The translations under genes were made by a program, and so were the position numbers. The notes below the pieces were generated by a model that was not told where the DNA came from, made no database searches, and saw only the letters and a program-made list of their open reading frames with translations. This document shows positions 1 to 5,916 of a DNA stretch of 5,916 bases, one piece after another. Each line of letters opens with the position of its first letter. Position 1 is the first letter of the stretch. Source of the stretch: Myxococcales bacterium (lineage in GTDB: Bacteria; Myxococcota_A; Polyangia; Polyangiales; Polyangiaceae); NCBI GenBank assembly GCA_025362165.1, contig JANYHY010000687.1:1-5916 (forward strand). The letters run 5' to 3'.

Positions 1-61
1 CCTGAGCGCGAGCGTGCAGCCTACAAGGTTTGCTCGTGGCTCGTCCTGGGAATTGTCCACG

Positions 62-76
62 CGACCCGCAGGGTCG
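62..76 (-). terminator. Hairpin after the ABC exporter gene, possible terminator
   Basis: CGACCC (62-67), a 3-base loop and GGGTCG (71-76) form a perfect 6-bp stem 23 bases beyond the ABC gene's stop. No U-run follows on the minus strand, so it is a weak intrinsic terminator at best. The remaining bases to the window edge show no gene that can be supported. Confidence 0.25.
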
Positions 77-99
77 GCTTGGAGTTCGTGAGCGCGAGG

Positions 100-1890
100 C
101 TAGCGATAACCGGCGGCTTGCAGCTCGAACATCATGGCGTATCTGCCCTGCGAAGCGACGAGCTCGTCGTGCGATCCCTCTTCGACGACGCGCCCTTTTT
201 CCAAGACGAAAATGCGCTCGGAGAGCCTCACCGTGGGGAAGCGGTGCGAGATGACGATCGTCGTGCGTCCCTTGGTGAGCTCGCGGAAGCGCTCGAACAC
301 TGCGTGCTCGGCCTTGGCGTCGAGCGCGGCGGTGGGTTCGTCGAGGATGAGAATGTCCGCCTCTTCACGCATGAACGCGCGGGAGAGCGCGACCTTCTGC
401 CACTGACCTCCCGAGAGCTCCACTCCGTCCTTGAACCAGCGACCGAGCTGCGTCTCTTTGCCCTTCGCGAGCTCTTGCACCACGGGCTCTGCGCCTCCGC
501 GACCGATCGCGCGATCGACGCGTGGATCGTCGCTTTGATGCTCGACGCTGCCGAGCGAGACGTTCTCGCCGAGCGTGAGTTGGTACTGCGCGAAGTCTTG
601 GAAGACCACGCCGAGCCGCGCTCGCAGCGCGCGTTCATCCCAAATCGCCAGATCCTTGCCGTCGACGAAGATGTGCCCCGATGTCGGTTGGTACAAGCGC
701 GCGAGCAGCTTCACGAGCGTGCTCTTGCCGGCTCCGTTCTCTCCGACGAGGGCGACGCTCTGTCCTTCGGGGATGAAGAACGTCACGTCATCGAGCGCGG
801 GCTCCGTCTTGCCGTCATAGACGAATCGCACGTGATCGAACCGCACACCGCGCTCTGTTGGGCTGCCTTCGGCTGGGGCGACCGTGGGTTTCGGATCGTC
901 TTCGCTCGAGAGGAACGCGAAGAGGTTGCTCATGTACAAGTTGTGCTCGTACAAACCCGAGAGGCCCGCGAGCACTGACTGAAACGCGCTTTGACCTTGT
1001 CGCAGCGCAAGCACGTAGAGCGTGAGATTGCCGAGAGTGATCGCGCCCTTCGCCGCCGCCAACGCGAGAGACGCGTATGCGCCGTAAAACACGCCCGTTG
1101 CGAGCAGACTGAGCGCGTGCGAGACGCCCGAGCGCTTGGTCGCGAGCGCGCGATCGTCGCGGTAGAAAGACTCGGCGAGCTTCTTGTACCTCGCGAGCAA
1201 AAGCGGCCCGAGGTCTAGGATGCGCACCTCCTTGGCGTGTTCGTCGTTGGCCAGCACGTGCTCGAGGTACGCGAGCTTGCGTGTGTCCGGGGAGCGCCAG
1301 TTGCGAAAGCGGAAGGCTTGCTTGCTGTAGCGCATCTCCGCGATGGTCGCGGGGAGCGTAGCGAGAGCGAGCGCGAGCATCCATGCCGGGCTCTGGCGCA
1401 GCACGAGCACCGCGTAACCTCCGAGAGTGAGCGCGTTCTGCACGATCGCGAACGCCTCCGTGACGAGCGAAACAGGCCTGGAAGAGGCTTCGCGACGCGC
1501 GCGCGTGAGCGAGTCGTAGAACTCCGAGTCCTCGAAGTGCGCGAGCGACAGATCGGTCGCCTTCTCGAGGATGGCGACATTGACGTCCACGCCCATGCGC
1601 GCTCCGAGCACCATGCGCACGAAGCTCAGCCCACGCGTGCAGGTCGCTTGGAGCACGACCGCGCCGAGCTCGAAGCACACCCAAGTGAACGCTGCGTCCG
1701 AGTCCTTCGCGACGACGGCGTCGACGATGTGCTTTCCACCCCAAGCCACAGCGAGCGGCACCACGGCTGCCAAGAGCGTGAGCGCGGCGAGCGCGATCGT
1801 CAACGGTCGTGACGAACGCCAAACGAGCGCCACCGTGCTGCCGAGCAACGACAGCATCTCTCTCACCGAGCTCAACCAGCGACGCAGCAC
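100..1890 (-). CDS. ABC exporter half-transporter, fused membrane and ATPase domains
   Basis: The 596-residue protein joins an N-terminal six-helix exporter membrane domain to a C-terminal ATPase, so it should act as a homo- or heterodimer in the inner membrane and pump a substrate outwards. Hydrophobic segments lie near residues 29-50, 68-86, 147-165, 168-186, 257-280 and 284-297. The ATPase is complete: Walker A GENGAGKST 383-391 (Lys389), Q-loop Gln431, signature LSGGQ 492-496, Walker B ILILDE 513-518 (Glu518), D-loop 521-525 and switch His549. The stretch LGRWFKDGVELSGGQWQK and the HFEDSEFYD segment (118-126) recall, from memory, the NisT/SpaT-like peptide-exporter branch, but the substrate cannot be read from sequence and no precursor peptide is seen. 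The start used is GTG at 1890, 37 bases after lepA, with a weak AGGTG upstream; an in-frame ATG at 1857 (residue 12) is an equally possible start. It is probably cotranscribed with lepA. Confidence 0.93.
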   Translation of the reverse strand: MLRRWLSSVREMLSLLGSTVALVWRSSRPLTIALAALTLLAAVVPLAVAWGGKHIVDAVVAKDSDAAFTWVCFELGAVVLQATCTRGLSFVRMVLGARMGVDVNVAILEKATDLSLAHFEDSEFYDSLTRARREASSRPVSLVTEAFAIVQNALTLGGYAVLVLRQSPAWMLALALATLPATIAEMRYSKQAFRFRNWRSPDTRKLAYLEHVLANDEHAKEVRILDLGPLLLARYKKLAESFYRDDRALATKRSGVSHALSLLATGVFYGAYASLALAAAKGAITLGNLTLYVLALRQGQSAFQSVLAGLSGLYEHNLYMSNLFAFLSSEDDPKPTVAPAEGSPTERGVRFDHVRFVYDGKTEPALDDVTFFIPEGQSVALVGENGAGKSTLVKLLARLYQPTSGHIFVDGKDLAIWDERALRARLGVVFQDFAQYQLTLGENVSLGSVEHQSDDPRVDRAIGRGGAEPVVQELAKGKETQLGRWFKDGVELSGGQWQKVALSRAFMREEADILILDEPTAALDAKAEHAVFERFRELTKGRTTIVISHRFPTVRLSERIFVLEKGRVVEEGSHDELVASQGRYAMMFELQAAGYR

Positions 1891-1927
1891 GCAGCACCTG
1901 CACAGTGTTCGATGGCTGCCGTGCCGT

Positions 1928-3739
1928 TCAGGAGTCGACCTTCAGGATCGCCAAGAACGCCTCCTGGGGGATCTCGACCGAGCCGACCTGTTTCATCCGC
2001 TTTTTGCCGGCTTTTTGCTTCTCGAGGAGCTTGCGCTTGCGGCTGATGTCGCCGCCGTAGCACTTGGCCGTGACGTCCTTGCGGAGCGCGCGAACCGTCT
2101 CGCGCGAGATGATCTTGCCGCCGATCGCCGCTTGGATCGCGACCTCGTACTGCTGCTGCGGGACGAACTCCTTGAGCTTCTCCGCGAGCGAGCGACCGCG
2201 GGCGTGCGCGCGATCTTTGTGGACGATGATGGAGAGCGCGTCGAGCGGTTCACCGTTGACGAGCATGTCGACCTTCACCAGGTTGCCAGTCTTGTAGCCC
2301 GTGATCTCGTAGTCCATCGACGCGTAACCGCGAGAGACGCTCTTGAGCTTGTCGTGGAAGTCGAAGAGCACCTCTCCGAAGGGGAGCTCGTACGTGACGA
2401 TGACGCGCTCTTTGCTCGCGTACTTCATGTCGATCTGCGTGCCGCGTTTGTCTTGGCAGAGGGCGAGCACGGCGCCGACGTACTCGGCCGGCACGTGGAT
2501 GGCCATCTTCACGAAGGGCTCCTCGATGCGGTCCACATACTGCGGAGGAGGCAATTTTGCCGGGTTATCGACGATCACCATGTCGCCGTCGTTCTTGAAC
2601 ACGTGATAGACGACCGAGGGCGCGGTTTGGATGAGGTCCAAGTTGAACTCGCGCTCGAGTCGCTCTTGGATGATCTCCATGTGGAGCAGTCCGAGGAAGC
2701 CGCAGCGGAACCCGAAGCCGAGCGCCTCGGAGCTGTCGGGCTCGAAGTTGAACGCCGAGTCGTTCATGTGCAGCTTCTCGAGCGCGTCCCGTAGGTTCGG
2801 GTAGTCCGAGCTGTCCGTCGGGAAGATCCCCGCGTACACCATCGGCTTGACCTCTTTGAAGCCGGGCAGCGCCTCGGTGGCTTGCTTGGAGAGGAGCGCG
2901 TGCGTGACCGTGTCCCCGACGTTCGTGTCGTGGACGGACTTGATGTTCGCCGCGAGGAACCCGACCTCGCCGGGTCCGATCTCGTCGAGCGCCACGGGAA
3001 ACGGCTGAAAGCTGCCGAGCTCGAGCACCTCGTACTCTTGCTTGCTCGCCATGAAGCGGATCTTGTCGCCGCGTTTGATCGAGCCGTCGATGACGCGCAC
3101 CATCACCATCGCGCCGCGGTAGCTGTCGTACCAAGTGTCGAAGATGAGCGCCCGGAGAGGACCCTGCTCTTTGCCCTTGGGCGCGGGGACCTTCGCGACG
3201 ATTTGCTCGAGGATGTCCGGGACTCCGACGCCGGTCTTTCCGCTGCAAGAGATGGCGTCCGCGCAGTCGAGCCCGATGACCTGCTCAATCTCCTCGCGCG
3301 TCTTTTCGACGTCGCTAGAGGGGAGGTCCACCTTGTTCAGCACCGGCAAGATCTCGAGACCTTGGTCGAGCGCGAGGTACACGTTCGCGAGCGTCTGCGC
3401 CTCGACGCCCTGCGTCGAATCGACCACCAAGATCGCGCCCTCACACGCCGAGAGCGAGCGGGACACCTCGTAGTTGAAGTCCACGTGCCCTGGCGTGTCG
3501 ATCAGGTTCAGCTGGTAGAGCTGCCCGTCCTTCGCGACGTATTTCAGGCGTACGTTCTGCGCTTTGATCGTGATGCCGCGCTCGCGCTCGATGTCCATCT
3601 TGTCGAGGAACTGCTCGCGCGCCTCTCGCTCCGAGACAGCGTTCGTGATCTCGAGGATGCGGTCCGCCAGCGTCGATTTGCCGTGATCGATGTGCGCGAT
3701 GATGGAGAAATTGCGGATCAGAGACTGCGACGTGGGCAT
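1928..3739 (-). CDS. lepA: Elongation factor 4, ribosome-associated GTPase LepA
   Basis: LepA (EF4) is a cytoplasmic translational GTPase that binds ribosomes; back-translocation and roles in initiation or ribosome assembly have been reported for the family. The 603-residue length matches the usual ~600. GTPase motifs are complete: G1 AHIDHGKST 15-23, G2 GITIK 55-59, G3 DTPGH 81-85 with catalytic His85, and G4 NKVD 135-138. The G5 region reads SCSGKTG (164-170), with Gly where SAK is usual. The EF-G-like domains II, III and V follow. The LepA-specific C-terminal domain is clear: YGGDISRKRKLLEKQK begins at 561 and VEIPQEAFLAIL lies near 588-599. This separates LepA from EF-G, BipA and TetM. 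The ATG at 3739 gives the expected N-terminus, and GGAA (3748-3751) lies 8 bases upstream. It sits between the RHH gene and the ABC exporter; the lepB signal peptidase gene often found beside lepA is absent here. Confidence 0.99.
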   Translation of the reverse strand: MPTSQSLIRNFSIIAHIDHGKSTLADRILEITNAVSEREAREQFLDKMDIERERGITIKAQNVRLKYVAKDGQLYQLNLIDTPGHVDFNYEVSRSLSACEGAILVVDSTQGVEAQTLANVYLALDQGLEILPVLNKVDLPSSDVEKTREEIEQVIGLDCADAISCSGKTGVGVPDILEQIVAKVPAPKGKEQGPLRALIFDTWYDSYRGAMVMVRVIDGSIKRGDKIRFMASKQEYEVLELGSFQPFPVALDEIGPGEVGFLAANIKSVHDTNVGDTVTHALLSKQATEALPGFKEVKPMVYAGIFPTDSSDYPNLRDALEKLHMNDSAFNFEPDSSEALGFGFRCGFLGLLHMEIIQERLEREFNLDLIQTAPSVVYHVFKNDGDMVIVDNPAKLPPPQYVDRIEEPFVKMAIHVPAEYVGAVLALCQDKRGTQIDMKYASKERVIVTYELPFGEVLFDFHDKLKSVSRGYASMDYEITGYKTGNLVKVDMLVNGEPLDALSIIVHKDRAHARGRSLAEKLKEFVPQQQYEVAIQAAIGGKIISRETVRALRKDVTAKCYGGDISRKRKLLEKQKAGKKRMKQVGSVEIPQEAFLAILKVDS

Positions 3740-3792
3740 GGGACGTGTTCCGGGCGGGCTCTTAGCACACCGCGCCCGCGCGTGAGTTTGGC

Positions 3793-4089
3793 TTACTTCT
3801 TCTGGGCTTCTGCGGCCAGCGACGGAGCGCTGCGATCGCTGCGAACGCGAGGCGCTTCCTTCACGTCGTCGTCGGCGTCGCGAGACTCCTTGCTCCGCTT
3901 GTTGGAGCCTGGCTCGTCCACGAGTGGGAGCTGACCTGGCAACAAATGCTGATAGTGCCGCAAGACGAGGTCGATGCCTTCGCGGATGTAAACGGCGACG
4001 GGCACCTTGGTACGCTCGTGCAAGAGCTTGAGGCGATCGCTCTGCTCCACAGTCACGTAGATGGTCGTCGAGATTTTCTTACGAGACAT
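3793..4089 (-). CDS. Ribbon-helix-helix (CopG/Arc-type) DNA-binding protein
   Basis: This 98-residue protein has a single RHH fold at its N-terminus: a beta-strand ISTTIYVTV (6-14), helix A about 15-28 (QSDRLKLLHERTK), then helix B 30-46 (PVAVYIREGIDLVLRHY). RHH proteins dimerise through the strand, which inserts into the DNA major groove; Thr8, Ile10 and Val12 or their neighbours would face DNA. Residues after about 58 are charged, Pro/Ser/Lys/Asp-rich and probably disordered. Such a domain can be a repressor or an antitoxin, but no toxin gene adjoins it, so a regulator is more likely. The ATG at 4089 has a good ribosome binding site (GAAGGAA, 4097-4103, spacing 7). The gene leads a possible RHH-lepA-ABC unit. 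Its promoter overlaps repeats that may be its own operator, which suggests autoregulation (inference). Its targets are unknown. Confidence 0.9.
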   Translation of the reverse strand: MSRKKISTTIYVTVEQSDRLKLLHERTKVPVAVYIREGIDLVLRHYQHLLPGQLPLVDEPGSNKRSKESRDADDDVKEAPRVRSDRSAPSLAAEAQKK

Positions 4090-4134
4090 CGCCGCGTTCC
4101 TTCAGCACAAAGTGCCACGCTCGAACCACAGAAC

Positions 4135-4168
4135 GAACATACAATACGTGAACATACGTCATGTTTCA
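4135..4168. promoter_or_regulatory. Candidate operator: phased direct and inverted repeats over the RHH promoter
   Basis: GAACATAC occurs at 4135-4142 and again at 4150-4157, 15 bp apart. ATACGT occurs at 4144-4149 and 4154-4159, exactly 10 bp or one helical turn apart. TGAACAT (4149-4155) faces ATGTTTCA (4161-4168) across 5 bp as a near-perfect inverted repeat with one extra base. The block covers the -10, spacer and -35 of the minus-strand promoter. RHH repressors typically bind short tandem or inverted subsites spaced about one turn apart, so autorepression by the adjacent RHH protein is plausible but inferred. Confidence 0.45.
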
Positions 4169-4169
4169 A
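4141..4169 (-). promoter_or_regulatory. Candidate sigma70-type promoter for the RHH-lepA-ABC unit
   Basis: Reading the minus strand, a -35 box TTGAAA (4169-4164, 5 of 6 to consensus) is followed by a 17-bp spacer and a -10 box TATTGT (4146-4141, 4 of 6). Transcription would start near 4134 and give a leader of about 45 bases before the ATG at 4089. It lies in the most AT-rich part of the window, in an otherwise GC-rich background, which strengthens the call. Only inspection supports it. Confidence 0.55.
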
Positions 4170-4188
4170 GGCGGGGATGACAAAGAAA

Positions 4189-4217
4189 ATTACATCGTGA
4201 AATCGGATGTTTATGAT
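4189..4217 (+). promoter_or_regulatory. Candidate promoter for the lipoprotein genes
   Basis: ATTACA (4189-4194, 4 of 6 to the -35 consensus) and TATGAT (4212-4217, 5 of 6 to the -10 consensus) are separated by 17 bp on the plus strand. Transcription would start near 4224 and leave a leader of about 210 bases before the ATG at 4436. It is divergent from the minus-strand promoter, with 19 bp between the two -35 boxes. A weaker alternative is TTGACT (4280-4285), which has only a poor -10 (TACCTG) 17 bp on. Confidence 0.35.
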
Positions 4218-4306
4218 GTTATTTGTGAGGTCGAAGATCGGCCTGTGACGCGTGGGTCAAATTCACCTCAGCCTGTTGGTTGACTTCTCGCCAAGCGGTT
4301 CGTACC

Positions 4307-4319
4307 TGTCCTCAGGACA
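4307..4319. repeat. 13-bp palindrome TGTCCT-C-AGGACA
   Basis: Two perfect 6-bp arms, 4307-4312 and 4314-4319, flank a single central C. It lies in the untranslated leader of the lipoprotein genes, about 120 bases before the ATG. It could be a protein-binding site; a one-base loop makes it a poor RNA hairpin. No known factor is assigned. Confidence 0.35.
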
Positions 4320-4354
4320 ACAATGGAACGACTTGCTCGCACATCGCCGCCATG

Positions 4355-4368
4355 CCGGGCTTGCCCGG
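4355..4368 (+). other. Short GC hairpin in the lipoprotein leader
   Basis: CCGGG (4355-4359), loop CTTG, CCCGG (4364-4368) form a stable small stem. No T-run follows, so it is not an intrinsic terminator. It may only add local RNA structure upstream of the lipoprotein start. Confidence 0.3.
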
Positions 4369-4435
4369 TTGGCGCGCCCGCGGCTATCTTGCGACCGCGA
4401 CTGACGCCTGCGGCTGAGGACGAAAGAACGAGAGT

Positions 4436-5233
4436 ATGATGACCCTTCGCTCGTGTTTGCATAACAAGGCAGCTTGGCTGCTCGTGGGAGTGCTCGGCGC
4501 TTGGGCGTGCAGCAGCACCGAGCCTACGGGCAAGCCGGCCGCGTCCACCGATCCCAAGGCGGTGGCTGGTATCGACGAGAAGATCACCCACGAGAAGTGC
4601 GACGCGAGCATGGGAAAGGTCGAGACGGTCGACGCCAACAACGACACGAAGGCAGACATCACGCTCGTGTTGGACAAGGGCGGGCGCAACGTATGTCGCG
4701 TCACGGACCTCAACCATGACGGCAAGCCAGAGATGGTCGAGTACTGGGACGACGCCGGAAATATGCGCCGACGCGAGCTCTCCTTCGAGAACACTGATGC
4801 GGTCACCGCGGTGGAGCTCTACAAAGGCGGCAAGCTCAGCGAACGCATGCTCGACACCACGGGGCAGCGCCGCATCGACACTTGGGACTACTACGATGAC
4901 ACGGGTCGGCGGACCAAGCGGGAGCGGGACACCTCCAACACCGGGCACGTCGACCAGTGGTGGACATTCAACGCAGACGGCACGGTCACGATCGCTCTCG
5001 ACAAGAGCGGCGACGGTCAGCCCGATCCCGAAAACACCATCACGGTCACAGCTGGCGGGTCGGCCGTGACAGCGGATGCAGGCGCGGCACCAGCGCCGAG
5101 CGCGAGCGTATCGAGCTCGGACGCAGGCAACGTCGCGCCCCCTGCGGCGCCTCCGGTCATTTATCCGGATGGACAAGAGGTCCTAGGAGACGCAGGTACT
5201 GCTACCAAGAAGAAGAGGAAGGGCACCAAATGA
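4436..5233 (+). CDS. Secreted lipoprotein with Asp-loop/Trp repeats, family unknown
   Basis: The 265-residue protein begins with a lipoprotein signal: basic n-region, hydrophobic AAWLLVGVLGA (12-22), and an atypical lipobox AWAC with Cys25 followed by Ser. The +2 Ser suggests outer-membrane anchoring (inference from the general sorting rule). A repeat of 24-25 residues starts near Asp66, Asp91, about 116, Asp140, Asp165 and Asp189. The clearest copies are DLNHDGKPEMVEYW (91-104), DTTGQRRIDTWDYY (140-153) and DTSNTGHVDQWWTF (165-178). The Asp-x-Asn-x-Asp-Gly loop resembles a calcium-binding EF-hand or thrombospondin-3 loop, but several copies lack ligands. Cys55 and Cys87 may form a disulfide. 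An Ala/Ser/Pro/Asp-rich linker (about 205-240) leads to a basic tail KKKRKGTK. An in-frame TGA at 4415 limits the start to ATG 4436 or the adjacent ATG 4439; there is no strong ribosome binding site. It overlaps the next lipoprotein gene by 4 bases. No function is recognised. Confidence 0.9.
   Translation: MMTLRSCLHNKAAWLLVGVLGAWACSSTEPTGKPAASTDPKAVAGIDEKITHEKCDASMGKVETVDANNDTKADITLVLDKGGRNVCRVTDLNHDGKPEMVEYWDDAGNMRRRELSFENTDAVTAVELYKGGKLSERMLDTTGQRRIDTWDYYDDTGRRTKRERDTSNTGHVDQWWTFNADGTVTIALDKSGDGQPDPENTITVTAGGSAVTADAGAAPAPSASVSSSDAGNVAPPAAPPVIYPDGQEVLGDAGTATKKKRKGTK
5215..5223 (+). promoter_or_regulatory. Ribosome binding site inside the upstream lipoprotein gene
   Basis: GAGGAAGGG lies 6 bases before the ATG at 5230. 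In the upstream frame the same bases encode part of the Lys/Arg-rich tail. Together with the 4-base ATGA overlap it points to coupled translation of the two lipoproteins and fixes the second gene's start. Confidence 0.7.
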
Positions 5234-5916
5234 AACGCGCACTCTTGCCTCTCTTCGGCGTCGCGGCGCTTGGGATCTTCTTTGCTTGCGGCGGCAGCAC
5301 GCAACCGCCCCCTGTCGCAGCGAAGGCGGCACCCGGTGGAACCAAGGATCAGGCCGCTTGGCCCGCGGACGACAAGTCGCTCTGCGATTGGCGCAACAAG
5401 CCGGAGCTCGAGGTCAGTGAGACCGCGGGGCCTGGTGCGGTGCGTCCGAACATCCGCCGCGTGTTCAAGATCGTGGGCGAGGGCGACGATCGCCACAAGA
5501 CGCTCATCTGCCGAGAAATCGACACGAACCTCGACGGCATCAAGGACGTGGTACGCACCTTCAACACCAAAGGCGAGGCCGTCAAAGAAGAGGCCGATAC
5601 GAACTACGACGGCAAGCTCGACGTGTGGCTCCAGTTCGCGAACGGTCGTGTGATCGAAGAGGACACGGACACGCTCGGCGACGGCAAGCCGCACCTGTGG
5701 AAGGTGTACACGAACGGTCAGCTCTCACGCATCAAGCGTGACACGAAGGGCACCGGCAAGGCAGACATCTGGGAGATCTACACGAAGGGGCGACTCGAGC
5801 GCATGGGCGTCGATCAAAGCGGCGACGGCCGCGTCGATCTCTGGGAGCGCGACACCGTCTACCAGAAGCAACTCGAGGCCGAAGAAGAGCGAGTGCGCGC
5901 GGCGATGAATGCAGAC
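5230..5916 (+). CDS. Second repeat lipoprotein, paralogue of the preceding gene (3' end outside window)
   Basis: The frame stays open for 229 codons to the window edge, so the C-terminus is missing. The signal is MKR, then hydrophobic ALLPLFGVAALGIFFA, then Cys20 with Gly at +2; the lipobox FFAC is loose but reasonable. Five repeats start at Asp98, 123, 147, 171 and 195 with a 24-25-residue period: DTNLDGIKDVVRTF, DTNYDGKLDVWLQF, DTLGDGKPHLWKVY, DTKGTGKADIWEIY and DQSGDGRVDLWERD. They are more regular than in the upstream protein. Cys52 and Cys94 match the upstream Cys pair; in both proteins the second Cys lies exactly 4 residues before the first well-formed loop (Cys94/Asp98 and Cys87/Asp91), which supports common descent. 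After the array, a charged helix-like segment (about 210-229) begins. The ATG overlaps the previous stop (ATGA), and a strong ribosome binding site, GAGGAAGGG at 5215-5223 with spacing 6, lies inside the upstream gene's Lys-rich tail. Translational coupling is likely. Function is unknown. Confidence 0.88.
   Translation, partial: MKRALLPLFGVAALGIFFACGGSTQPPPVAAKAAPGGTKDQAAWPADDKSLCDWRNKPELEVSETAGPGAVRPNIRRVFKIVGEGDDRHKTLICREIDTNLDGIKDVVRTFNTKGEAVKEEADTNYDGKLDVWLQFANGRVIEEDTDTLGDGKPHLWKVYTNGQLSRIKRDTKGTGKADIWEIYTKGRLERMGVDQSGDGRVDLWERDTVYQKQLEAEEERVRAAMNAD

Larger units (their letters stand above)
4090..4435. other. Divergent intergenic control region
   Basis: These 346 bases separate the RHH gene from the first lipoprotein gene. 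From about 4125 to 4230 the base composition drops to AT-rich, unlike the flanking genes, and this part holds both candidate promoters and the RHH-type repeats. From about 4240 to 4435 the sequence is GC-rich again and holds the 13-bp palindrome, the hairpin and a doubtful 38-codon ORF (4323-4439). No tRNA or riboswitch is recognised. Confidence 0.7.

Noticed and set aside
1..60. Possible start of another minus-strand gene at GTG 60 running off the window edge
   Set aside because: Only 20 codons are visible, without a ribosome binding site, clear codon bias or a recognisable motif.
79..978. Long open frame on the plus strand opposite the ABC exporter
   Set aside because: It is antisense to a clear gene. 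High GC removes stop codons from the opposite strand, and the translation is Arg/Glu/His-rich with no recognisable domain.
1884..1897. Two tandem copies of GCAGCAC that include the GTG start of the ABC gene
   Set aside because: Two 7-bp copies are too few to argue for slippage or phase variation, and an ATG start at 1857 would bypass them.
1571..2794. 407-codon open frame on the plus strand opposite lepA and the ABC gene
   Set aside because: It spans two real minus-strand genes, and its composition mirrors their codons in reverse. No domain is visible.
3754..3779. GCGGGC/GCCCGC inverted repeat with a 14-base loop between the RHH gene and lepA
   Set aside because: It has a short stem, a large loop and no U-run, and is expected by chance in such GC-rich DNA, so it is not called a terminator or attenuator.
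2882..3934. 350-codon open frame on the plus strand opposite lepA and the RHH gene
   Set aside because: It is antisense to lepA motifs that are fully conserved, and its low-complexity Arg/Asp/Val composition is a GC shadow.
3793..4089. RHH protein as the antitoxin of a toxin-antitoxin pair
   Set aside because: No small toxin gene lies on either side: lepA follows directly and a divergent lipoprotein gene precedes it.
4268..5176. 302-codon open frame on the minus strand opposite the first lipoprotein gene
   Set aside because: The plus-strand frame has a signal peptide, lipobox and periodic repeats shared with its neighbour; the reverse frame has none of these.

Overview
The window looks like chromosomal DNA of a high-GC Gram-negative bacterium, most likely a myxobacterium (Myxococcota, Polyangiales-like). 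This assignment is inference. It rests on strongly G/C-ending codons, paired secreted lipoproteins carrying aspartate-rich D-x-N-x-D-G repeats, and Asp/Ala/Pro/Ser-rich low-complexity linkers. No rRNA, tRNA, CRISPR array, insertion sequence or phage gene was seen.

Minus strand, in order of transcription: a small ribbon-helix-helix (RHH) DNA-binding protein (4089-3793), the ribosomal GTPase LepA/EF4 (3739-1928), and a fused half-size ABC exporter (GTG or ATG start, 1890-100). All three point the same way, with gaps of 53 and 37 bases and no convincing terminator between them, so they may form one transcription unit. A sigma70-like promoter (TTGAAA, 17 bp, TATTGT; 4169-4141) sits in front of the RHH gene. 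It is covered by phased direct and inverted repeats that could be the RHH protein's own operator. A 6-bp hairpin follows the ABC gene.

Positions 4090-4435 form a divergent control region with an AT-rich core. It holds the minus-strand promoter, a candidate plus-strand promoter 19 bp away (4189-4217), a 13-bp palindrome, a short GC hairpin and a doubtful 38-codon leader ORF.

Plus strand: two overlapping lipoprotein genes (4436-5233, and 5230 to the window edge) joined by an ATGA stop/start overlap. They are diverged paralogues. Each has a lipobox, a pair of cysteines, and an array of 24-25-residue repeats that combine an EF-hand-like Asp loop with a W-x-x-Y-x-x-G-x-L strand-like half. Their function is unknown; an envelope-anchored, possibly Ca2+-binding repeat protein pair is the best reading. 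They are the least ordinary content of the window. lepA and the ABC exporter are conventional.
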